A DNA stretch of 64,000 bases from positions 55,076,986-55,140,985 of the forward strand of contig OW804097.1 of assembly GCA_942159475.1 (NCBI GenBank), read 5' to 3'. Both the position numbers and the translations under genes were made by a program. The notes beneath the pieces were generated by a model. It saw only the letters and a program-made list of their open reading frames with translations, was not told the origin of the DNA and ran no database searches. This DNA comes from Sthenelais limicola. Lineage: Eukaryota > Annelida > Polychaeta > Phyllodocida > Sigalionidae. Positions within the stretch are counted from its first letter, which is position 1, and each line of letters opens with the position of its first letter. Shown here piece after piece: positions 33,623 through 41,465 of the stretch.

Positions 33623-35317
33623 ATGTCAACAGCACAGAGTACGATAAAAAGGGCCCGCTCGGAATCTCCGGATCACTCCTTGAAGAAAGTAGCTAAAATC
33701 GGAGACATGACGAACGAAAAGAACAATAAAGTCAACACTCAGGGTGAGAATACTAAACAAAAGCCAATGGAGGAAAAGAAAGACCCACCCAAAATTGATA
33801 ATAAGGATGCACAGAAAGTCCAAAAAGCTGAAAAAGGACTAAAAGCGTTAGTTCAAGAGATGGCTAGAGAAAGAATCGAGAGCAATGAAAGGGTTGACAA
33901 AAACTTTGATGACTTATTCGCCAGAATTGACGAGTTGGAGGCTCTCCAGGACGAAGTGGAACAAAACACTAAAGGCGTTGAACTTCTAAAAGAAGACAAT
34001 ATCCTCAGAGATGAGGATTTGGATAATGTTAAACTAAGACTGACCGTACAAGAGGAAGAAATGGCCGCGGTCAGAGAAGCCATGGCCCATAACATTCCAA
34101 GGGACACGGACTACCTAGACCAGGCATGGAGAGAAAGGGACAGAGACAGACAATTAATCGAGAGAGAAACCCAGAAACTAGAAAAGAACCTTCTTTTCAT
34201 GGGCCTCAGATCGGAGGAATCTGATCCCCCTGAAGTATTAGCAGGTAGAATCAGATACGTGATGGAAGACTGCCTGGTCGTGTCTGACGCGAAAATCAGA
34301 AACATATCCAGAGTTGGTGGGAAACAAGACGCACCCATTAAAGTCGAGTTTGAAACCTTGGAACACGCCATGAAGGTATGGCTTGTAAGGTCCAGACTCA
34401 AACAGTATAACGAAACTAGCAAAGATGGTAAAACAATGGCCATAAGGAGGGACACACCAGCCATTGTCCGACAGAGACAAGCTAAAATCCGTACAATAGC
34501 TGCAGCCGCGAATAAAGAGAGATACAAGGTGGAAATCTTCGGAACAAGCATAAAAATAAATGGTATATTCTACAGGCACGACCAGTTGAATGCTGTGCCC
34601 CAAGAGCTACTACTATCATCGATCTCCAAAAGACAAGACGAGCACGCCATGGTTTTTTTCACAGCCAATAACCCTCTGTCGAACCATTTCCGTGCCCCCT
34701 TCTCCCTGGAAAGACACCAATTCGAGAACATTGAACAGTACTTATATTACAGTAAGGCAAAGATCTTAGCAGACCCCGAGAAAGTCACCATGGCACTAGT
34801 AACAAAAGACCCCATGGCATGCAAAAGGTTCATGTCACAAATCTTTGAAAGAGATGATACGTGGGCCAAACACAGGGAAGAAGTGATCCTCACAGCTGTG
34901 AGAGCCAAGGTTAGACACCACGAGTTCATTCGAGAGTACCTCATTCTCACTGGAAACAGACAAATAGGCGAAGCATCCCCAAAAGATAAAATTTGGGGCA
35001 TTGGCCGAGGGCTACATGATCCTGACGTACTACAAACCAACACCTGGCCTGCCAAGGGTAATCTACTTGGAAAGACGTGGATGAAGGTTAGAGGCGAAAT
35101 CAGTCCTATAACCGCTGCCGACACAGACAATCCTGCCCAACAGATCGCTGCTGACACTGATAATCCTGCCCAACAGGTCGACGATAACACAATTGCCCAA
35201 CAGATCGACGACAACACAACCCACAACGCCCAACAAAATACCCCGCCTCAGAACATCGACAATGACACCAAAACAGAAGACACAGAAGAGGAGAAAATGG
35301 AAGTCGCTGCTCCATAA
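33623..35317 (+). CDS. LINE ORF1 protein with C-terminal NADAR domain (564 aa)
   Basis: Nucleic-acid-binding ORF1 protein of the LINE. Residues 1-60 are basic and polar. About 62-185 are heptad-like and charged, a likely coiled coil for trimerisation. About 188-262 resemble the L1 ORF1p RRM (KNLLFMGLRSEE near its start). About 263-330 resemble the L1 C-terminal domain (AIRRDTPAIVRQRQAKIRTI). Residues 343-493 then form a NADAR domain, absent from ordinary L1 ORF1p: LSN at 352-354, E371, Q372, Y373 and K378, W414, LTG at 442-444, EAS at 450-452, D455 with WGIG at 458-461, and GNLLG at 479-483 with WMKVR at 486-490. The tail (494-564) repeats NPAQQ-type units and ends acidic. The ATG has A at -3. 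NADAR proteins hydrolyse ADP-ribose-type N-glycosidic bonds. Its role here is inferred. Confidence 0.9.
   Translation: MSTAQSTIKRARSESPDHSLKKVAKIGDMTNEKNNKVNTQGENTKQKPMEEKKDPPKIDNKDAQKVQKAEKGLKALVQEMARERIESNERVDKNFDDLFARIDELEALQDEVEQNTKGVELLKEDNILRDEDLDNVKLRLTVQEEEMAAVREAMAHNIPRDTDYLDQAWRERDRDRQLIERETQKLEKNLLFMGLRSEESDPPEVLAGRIRYVMEDCLVVSDAKIRNISRVGGKQDAPIKVEFETLEHAMKVWLVRSRLKQYNETSKDGKTMAIRRDTPAIVRQRQAKIRTIAAAANKERYKVEIFGTSIKINGIFYRHDQLNAVPQELLLSSISKRQDEHAMVFFTANNPLSNHFRAPFSLERHQFENIEQYLYYSKAKILADPEKVTMALVTKDPMACKRFMSQIFERDDTWAKHREEVILTAVRAKVRHHEFIREYLILTGNRQIGEASPKDKIWGIGRGLHDPDVLQTNTWPAKGNLLGKTWMKVRGEISPITAADTDNPAQQIAADTDNPAQQVDDNTIAQQIDDNTTHNAQQNTPPQNIDNDTKTEDTEEEKMEVAAP
34649..35102 (+). 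other. NADAR domain within LINE ORF1
   Basis: The domain spans residues about 343-493 and looks complete. It opens with a short strand and NPLSN, keeps the IEQYLYYSKAK segment (the family has E-H-Y and a following K here), and has the W...R and A-x-K helix. It ends with the LTG...EAS..D..WGIG...GN.LG...M.VR signature. I know this as the YbiA/DUF1768/NADAR signature. Members include the bacterial and plant enzyme acting on riboflavin intermediates, and NADAR erasers of guanine ADP-ribosylation. All the conserved positions I can recall are present, so catalysis is plausible. Confidence 0.85.
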
Positions 35318-35368
35318 GTCACCACGATGTATAGGTTTAACAAATAACTTGTGAATTATGAACGAACA

Positions 35369-38300
35369 ATGGATCCAGACAGCTTTCCAAATTCAAAAAA
35401 AGTAACAAAATTTATTTCACTTAACATAAATGGACTAAATAACGTCGAAAAGAGGAAAATAATACTTGATCAGTTCTCTAAATATCCAGAAGCAATTATT
35501 GGTCTCCAAGAGACGCATTCGATCAAATCTAAAGAAAAGATATGGTGTTCCCAATGGTCTGGAAATATATTTTTTTCACATGGAACTTCAGCTTCCAGGG
35601 GTGTCTTAATACTAGTTAGCAAAGCGTTAATGCACAGTGTTATTTGTTCAGGTACCGACTCAATGGGTCGATGGCAATATATAATTATAAGTGTTGAAAA
35701 CAGAAATATATGCGTGTTCAATATATATGCCCCAACGGCAGACAAGCCAAAAGAGCAAATCAAACTATATGAAGATTTGGAAGAATGTATAGAAGAGTTA
35801 GAGTATGATCAATTGTTAGTTATGGGTGACCTAAATGCTGACATATCATATAAAACAGATTCTGTACCCAGCAAAACCTTGTTAGATTATATTGACAAAC
35901 GAGATCTATGTGATGTGATTGATGTAAAAACGCCGAGTATTCCCCCCTTCTCCTGGTCACGACTTGAGCAAAGATCCAGGCTAGACTATATACTTGTATC
36001 GAATAATGTAGTTAATAATGTGATTGATTGCAACACTGTCACCAATATCCACTCTGACCATAGAGAAATCCATGCCAATATCCACATAGGGGGCTCACTT
36101 AGGGGAAGGGGATACTGGAAATTCAACGCACGTTTGTTACATGATGAATCCTTCTCTGAAGGAGTAGAAAGGTTATCCCAAGAGTGTATGGAAACCTCCC
36201 TAAATCCCAAAGTAAGATGGGAGTTCTTTAAGATGAACGTCAGGGAACTAGCAATTACAATATCCGCCCAGAGGGCAAGAGCTAGAAAGAAAACCCTAGA
36301 AAAGCAAAAATCAAAACTCTTAGAGCTAGATAGTAAAAAAAGATTAAACATCAACGAAGTCGAAGAGAGAAATACATTAATACATGAAATTAGAGAAGCA
36401 GAAATAAGAAAAGCAGAAGGCGCCCTGGTTAGGTCTAAAGCGAGATGGGTGGTAGAAGGGGAAAAACCCTCAAAATATTTCTGCGCACTCGAAAAATACA
36501 AAGCAGAGAAAAAAGTGATCTCGATGTTAAATATTGATGGTAACCTAACTACAAACCAAGTCGAAATTTTGCAAGAAGGTAAATCCTTCTATGAGAATTT
36601 ATATAAATATGTACCCCTAGACGAAAGTGCTGCTGATGAATTTGTGTTGAAAGATCACACAACTCAGTTAGATGAAACTGATAATAACCTATTATGTAGA
36701 GCCTTTACTGAAGAGGAAATCGAGAAGGTTATCAAGTCAATGAAAAAAAATAAATCCCCAGGGTGTGACGGTTATACCGCCGAGTTTTATCAGTATTATT
36801 GGTATACCTTGAAAAACCTGTTTATGTCAATGTTCGAATATTGTTTAATAGATGGTCAAATGACTGAGAACCAAAAGCGAGGGATTATCAATGTAATACC
36901 AAAAAAAGAAAATGATTTAACATTTATAAAAAATTGGAGACCTATCACGTTACTCAACGTTGATTATAAAATAATTTCTAAATCTCTGTCAAACAGACTC
37001 TCATTTTTCTTACCAAATATTATTAAGGAAGAACAATTTGGCTTTGTAAAAGGTAGGAATATTAGTACGGCTGTGAGACAAATCGATGACGTTATATCCT
37101 TTTTAGAATCTTCTAAGGGCCAAGGCCTTGTCACATCCCTTGATTTCGTGAAAGCTTACGATTCGATCGGCTGGACCTTCTTAAGAAAAGCTTTAGAGGC
37201 CCATAATATTCACCAAGACTTTATATCTTGGGTAGAAACCTTGTTGTACGATTCTAAGGCCACTTTCTGTAATAACGGAACATCTTCAGAATGGTTTAGC
37301 GTTGGTAAAGGCATGAAACAAGGCGATCCTATGTCATCGTTAATGTTCACCATAGTCGTAGAGAAACTTGCAGAGCAAATTAGAAGAGATGAGAAAACAA
37401 AAGGTATTATGCTGAATGAACATGAAGCGAAACTGACTCAGTTCGCCGATGACATTACAATATTCTCGCAAGATGAATTTTCTTTGTTATCCACTTTCAG
37501 AATAATTGATAGGTTCTCTAATGCCTCTGGATTGAAATTAAATCCCTCTAAATCAAAGGGTTTTCAAATCGGTAATATCATGTTAACAAACAGAGAAGTG
37601 TTAAGTGTTGACTGGACTGATAAAATGAAAGTACTGGGCGTAACTTTGATGTATCCGCGTGACGAAACAAAAATGTACAAACTAAATAGCGAAGACTTAA
37701 TACGTAAGATCAAATCCACAATAAATGAATGGAACAACAGGTTTCTCACGATAAAGGGTCGTGTTTTAATATGTAATGTATTTCTACTACCCATACTCCA
37801 ACACTCTATGTCGTGTATATCCTTTGAACAACCTTTACTAAAAGAGATTAACAAAATAATGATGGAGTTCGTGTGGAAAAACAAAAAACCAAAAATAAGT
37901 CAAGAATTCTTGGCCCAAAAGCATGAAAACGGTGGATTAGGTTTAAGAGTTATATATGATATCTATGAAACTAACAGAATCATGTGGGTTAAAAAATTAT
38001 TACTTGGTTATCGTACAAACTGGTTTAAAGCCCTCGAGGCTTTCCATAAAAGAAATGTAGTAGACATATTACTGTGTAGATATAAACCTTCATGTAGCTT
38101 AAATAAGTTCTACCACGACATCTTCAAGTATTGGAACAGGTATTATTATAGTGATAAACCAGACAACATAAATCAAATCATGAAAGAGAGACTCTGGCTG
38201 AATAGACTGGTGAAGTATAAGGGGAAAATGCTCAACTGGGAACTTTGGAAAGAAAATGGCATTACAGCCATAGGTGATTTATTCAATGAAAAGGGCCATC

Positions 38301-39181
38301 TTATGTCAATGTATGAAATAATGGAGAACTACAAGTTTTACCCTCCATTTGAACAAAGAAAACAATTGCGAAAAGCCCTACCTCAGGAGTGGGTATCGAG
38401 TATGAAAAATTGTGAACCATCCCAAATAGACAACTCTGTAATTCTAAAAATCCGAGGCAAACCTTTTAATATTTTAGATTGTTTTTCGAACACTATTCAT
38501 CAAGAACTTGTTCTAAAAAGAGTTCCCAAGAGGGAGAAACTTGACAGGTGGCAGGAATTACTTGCAATGAGTGAAAATGATTTCGAAATGGTGAACTGGA
38601 ACACTGCTTTTTCTAACTCTTATAAGATAACACCGGAAACAAGGTTACACGTACTACAGTACAGAATCTTACACAACTCGATTACCTGCAATGAATGGTT
38701 AAAAAATGCCCAACAGAGAAATGACCCAATATGTAGCTATTGTAAAAAGGTGGATAACGTGGTTCATTTTTTTATTGAATGCAAAAACGCATTGTCCTTA
38801 TGGAAATTCATACTTCAGTGGATCTACGATAGTGGATACCTCAATAACAATGGTGCCAACAAAAAAATCATCCATAGACAGGGCAACAGTGTAGTGGTCA
38901 ATAAGAAGGGAATAATGTTCGGCTACGAAATCTCCAATTTAAATTCCAGAATAATAAACTGGATCGTATTAACGGTTAAGGCTTTCATACATCGCCAGAA
39001 ATTATTCATGGAGAATAAAATTGACCCCTTATTAACAATGTACGAGCTGCGTATGAGAACCAAAGTCGTAATTAATTCGCATAGCTTGAAGAAAACACCA
39101 AATGACACAAAAAAGTTATGGAGAAGAATGTACGATGACATACAAGAAGCCATCGACAGGTTAAAAGTAAACAGGGCATAG
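35369..39181 (+). CDS. LINE ORF2: APE endonuclease / reverse transcriptase (1270 aa)
   Basis: It nicks target DNA and reverse-transcribes the element RNA from the nick. N-terminal APE-type endonuclease: NING at 19-22, QETH at 47-50, GDLNAD at 153-158, SDH at 229-231. Reverse transcriptase: NWRPITLLNVDYK, LDFVKAYD (D592) and FADD (692-695), giving the three catalytic aspartates. C-terminal zinc-like motif CX2CX7HX4C at 1122-1138. All are intact with no stop or frameshift. The frame stays open from GTG at 35351, but the first in-frame ATG is 35369 (A at -3, G at +4), 51 bases after the ORF1 stop. It lies in the same frame as ORF1 with stops at 35315 and 35345, so translation would need reinitiation or internal entry. 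Length and order fit L1/Tx1 elements. Confidence 0.95.
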   Translation: MDPDSFPNSKKVTKFISLNINGLNNVEKRKIILDQFSKYPEAIIGLQETHSIKSKEKIWCSQWSGNIFFSHGTSASRGVLILVSKALMHSVICSGTDSMGRWQYIIISVENRNICVFNIYAPTADKPKEQIKLYEDLEECIEELEYDQLLVMGDLNADISYKTDSVPSKTLLDYIDKRDLCDVIDVKTPSIPPFSWSRLEQRSRLDYILVSNNVVNNVIDCNTVTNIHSDHREIHANIHIGGSLRGRGYWKFNARLLHDESFSEGVERLSQECMETSLNPKVRWEFFKMNVRELAITISAQRARARKKTLEKQKSKLLELDSKKRLNINEVEERNTLIHEIREAEIRKAEGALVRSKARWVVEGEKPSKYFCALEKYKAEKKVISMLNIDGNLTTNQVEILQEGKSFYENLYKYVPLDESAADEFVLKDHTTQLDETDNNLLCRAFTEEEIEKVIKSMKKNKSPGCDGYTAEFYQYYWYTLKNLFMSMFEYCLIDGQMTENQKRGIINVIPKKENDLTFIKNWRPITLLNVDYKIISKSLSNRLSFFLPNIIKEEQFGFVKGRNISTAVRQIDDVISFLESSKGQGLVTSLDFVKAYDSIGWTFLRKALEAHNIHQDFISWVETLLYDSKATFCNNGTSSEWFSVGKGMKQGDPMSSLMFTIVVEKLAEQIRRDEKTKGIMLNEHEAKLTQFADDITIFSQDEFSLLSTFRIIDRFSNASGLKLNPSKSKGFQIGNIMLTNREVLSVDWTDKMKVLGVTLMYPRDETKMYKLNSEDLIRKIKSTINEWNNRFLTIKGRVLICNVFLLPILQHSMSCISFEQPLLKEINKIMMEFVWKNKKPKISQEFLAQKHENGGLGLRVIYDIYETNRIMWVKKLLLGYRTNWFKALEAFHKRNVVDILLCRYKPSCSLNKFYHDIFKYWNRYYYSDKPDNINQIMKERLWLNRLVKYKGKMLNWELWKENGITAIGDLFNEKGHLMSMYEIMENYKFYPPFEQRKQLRKALPQEWVSSMKNCEPSQIDNSVILKIRGKPFNILDCFSNTIHQELVLKRVPKREKLDRWQELLAMSENDFEMVNWNTAFSNSYKITPETRLHVLQYRILHNSITCNEWLKNAQQRNDPICSYCKKVDNVVHFFIECKNALSLWKFILQWIYDSGYLNNNGANKKIIHRQGNSVVVNKKGIMFGYEISNLNSRIINWIVLTVKAFIHRQKLFMENKIDPLLTMYELRMRTKVVINSHSLKKTPNDTKKLWRRMYDDIQEAIDRLKVNRA

Positions 39182-39406
39182 ACTTCCCCCTTTCTATATC
39201 AGTGATGTCCCTAAATTAGCTGTGAAAATATCATGTAATAACGTCTCAGCCGAAACAGGCTCCAATCCATGTTATTGTAAGATAATGTTGAAACATCTTG
39301 GTTATTATTATTCATGCATACTTGTATTGAAATGTTTAGCATTGTAGGAGCCCAGATGGCAGTCTAAATATTGAATAAAACGATGTCGCAAAAACAAAAA
39401 AAAAAA
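39182..39406 (+). other. LINE 3' UTR and poly(A) tail
   Basis: About 210 bases follow the ORF2 stop. AATAAA at 39374-39379 is followed by an A-rich end (39390-39406, one C interruption). The right target duplication begins inside or right after the A run. Confidence 0.85.
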
Positions 39407-39417
39407 GATCACCAGGA
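39403..39417 (+). repeat. Right target-site duplication of the LINE
   Basis: An exact copy of 32633-32647. The perfect match indicates a recent insertion. Confidence 0.9.
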
Positions 39418-39573
39418 TACTATTTTGAACAGGAGGAGCCATAAGAGATATAGCTCGGTTTTCTATCACAGAAGGAAAATTAACATGAGTGGGAAGGCAA
39501 TTGGCAGAAAGGGGACGAGATTCCAAGAATTTTTAGATTCAAATGGTTATCCCTATTTTAATTGGATAATTTG
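39418..39573 (+). pseudogene. Degraded ORF, 3' part, downstream of the LINE
   Basis: Continuation of the coding-like sequence interrupted at 32647. From the right target duplication the frame reads DTILNRRSHKRYSS and stays open for about 50 codons to a TGA. It is basic with no recognised domain. See the 5' part at 32221. Confidence 0.4.
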
Positions 39574-39739
39574 AGATGAAAACAGATGAAATGTTTGAGG
39601 TTGGTATGTAGTATGCGCATAGCACATATGTTGCATGCATTCAAATATGTATTGAAATGTCGTCTATAGATTGTTTACCAATGTCAATGAAATGGACTTG
39701 AGTATATTGCCAATATATTGAATGATGTGGTTTTTAAAT

Positions 39740-39920
39740 TTGTTTTACTCAATAGAAAATATTGTATGACATATTTTGAGAGTTTTGTTTATTTTAAGAT
39801 TGATTTGTATGATATATTTTGAATATGATCAGAGATCGTCTATGTGAAAAATGATAATTCTGTACTGGAAATGATTGATTGGTTCATGTTTTGTTTATTT
39901 TGAGATTAATTTGTATTTGA
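39740..39920 (+). repeat. Tandem repeat, left portion (unit about 110 bp)
   Basis: Words GTTTTGTTTATTTT-AGATT, TTTGAATATGAT and TGTGAAAAATGATAATTCTG recur in the same order here and at 40395-40495. The repeat was evidently continuous before the LINE fragment (39921-40394) entered it. Confidence 0.6.
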
Positions 39921-40394
39921 TGCCCCAATATTACCTGTATTTATTCCCAAAAAAGATTCCAATATGCTTTCCCTCCATTATCAAGTAGGATCAACTTGGA
40001 ACAATTTACCCATTAGACTGCGAAATATAGAAGATAATAAGATGTTTAAAATTCAAATCAAAAAATTCTATTTGGATAAAATCTAAATAGGCCACTTGCT
40101 CAGCTCCTTCTCATACCCACTCCCACCTCTTGAAATGGTACTAAGATAGATATGACTATTCTTCATCATTCATCATTTCTTTATTCATATGTCCATCTTT
40201 AAAATTGATAAGTACCTTGGTCTATGGTACATTAACCCGTATACAATTGTTATCATCCTTTCATGAATTATATAGAAACAACACAACAGAGACGTATGCA
40301 GACAACCTATAAAAACGCTAAATTGTAAGCGGCGGTTATTTCTGCAAGTATTTTCTTGTTAATTTTCTGAAAATAAAAACGTTTAAAAAAAAAA
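39921..40394 (+). mobile_element. 5'-truncated LINE, 3' end only (CR1/L2/Jockey-like)
   Basis: From 39959 the plus strand reads NMLSLHYQVGSTWNNLPIRL and continues for some 20 more residues to a stop at 40084-40086. This is the characteristic C-terminal end of CR1/L2/Jockey-type reverse-transcriptase ORFs (TWNxLP...F...K..L). About 300 bases of 3' UTR follow, ending in a run of about 10 A (40385-40394). Flanks TTGTATTTGA and TGTATTTTGA suggest an imperfect target duplication. It is a dead copy from a family different from the full-length LINE. Confidence 0.75.
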
Positions 40395-40500
40395 TATGTA
40401 TTTTGAATATGATTGAGATCAATTATGTGAAAAATGATAATTCTGTACTGAGTACTTGAAATGATTGATCAGATGCATGTTTTGTCTATTTTGAGCAGGT
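40395..40500 (+). repeat. Tandem repeat, right portion
   Basis: It contains TTTTGAATATGATTGAGATC and TGTGAAAAATGATAATTCTG, matching 39820-39905. See the left portion at 39740. Confidence 0.6.
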
Positions 40501-41227
40501 GTATCAAGCTAGGTAGACTCATCAAGAATTGAATAAATGCGGAATTGTGTTAGGGGAAAGAAATTAGAACCTGAAGTTTGATTAGTTTTTATAATGACTG
40601 CAGCAATCCACAATTACCACAAAGCACACTTCAAAAGCCCCTGTTGTTCTTTTGTTCATCTGCTTTCCACTTCTCCTATATCAACCAGTGATGTCGAGAC
40701 ATAAGTGTGCCATCTCATTCATCAAATGTACAGAACAATACATTAATTCCCTTTGCTAATTTAATAAATCATAAACGTTTTAAGGATAAAGATGATTATA
40801 TTTTAATTTAAGAGTCCTTCTGCTTGTGGCCTCTTTACCCCCCCCCCCCCCCCCCCCGACATACACACCCACGCTTGTTTTACTACATTGTACTGGAAAT
40901 GATGTGTTTACCCTTATACTCATGAATGTGTGAAAGCACAGGGAGGCAAGCATACATTCCATCCGTGTACAAATACCCTCCCTGGAATCAAGCCCTGCAG
41001 AATGGTCTGTTACTTTTAAGAGACAATGGGTAATGATAATGGCAGTGGGCTAGTTGGAGGGCGAGGGGAGGAGGATGGAGGCTGATGTATTCCAGGCAGG
41101 TTCAGTATTGTAGTCTAACAATGGCGATGCTACCCTGCCACTAATAACGTATACCCTGCCTTCATTTACCTACTCATAGCGGCCAATCAGTAACGCTCGC
41201 TCCTCTCTCCTCTCACTGTCTCTACAT
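40501..41227. other. Non-coding stretch with a C run
   Basis: A run of about 20 C lies at 40838-40857. No gene is recognised. Confidence 0.5.
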
Positions 41228-41411
41228 TAATAGTGTGACTCTCCCTCTCTCTCCCTCTCCCTCTGTCTGTTTGCCCCCCCCCCCCCCTCTCTACCTTTCT
41301 CTCCCCCTCTCTTTCTACCTCTCCCCTGTCTGCATCCCTCTCCCCTTCTCTTTCCCCTCTTTCATTCGCAACAACGTTTCTCCCCTTGTCCTGTCCCTGT
41401 CTCTCTCTCTA

Positions 41412-41460
<49 letters not shown>

Positions 41461-41465
41461 CCCTC
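41228..41465. repeat. Pyrimidine-rich (CT) tract
   Basis: About 240 bases of CTCT and CCCT, with a C run at 41275-41287 and a pure (CT)n run at about 41417-41458. Frames through it are compositional. Confidence 0.95.

Larger units (their letters stand above)
32648..39406 (+). mobile_element. Full-length L1/Tx1-like LINE encoding a NADAR-fused ORF1
   Basis: A non-LTR retrotransposon of about 6.76 kb: 5' UTR (32648-33622), ORF1 (33623-35317), ORF2 with endonuclease and reverse transcriptase (35369-39181), short 3' UTR with AATAAA at 39374, and a poly(A) tail. It is bounded by a 15-bp target duplication with no 5' truncation evident. Both ORFs are intact. The order coiled-coil/RRM ORF1, APE endonuclease, RT and C-terminal CCHC motif places it in the L1 superfamily. 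The Tx1 branch is my inference from the RT and CCHC style. The unusual feature is the NADAR domain at the C-terminal side of ORF1. The element lies inside an older degraded ORF and is probably a recent insertion. Confidence 0.93.

Noticed and set aside
35351..35368. ORF2 start at GTG 35351
   Set aside because: Open frame, but GTG is a poor eukaryotic start; the ATG at 35369 has a good context and keeps every endonuclease motif.
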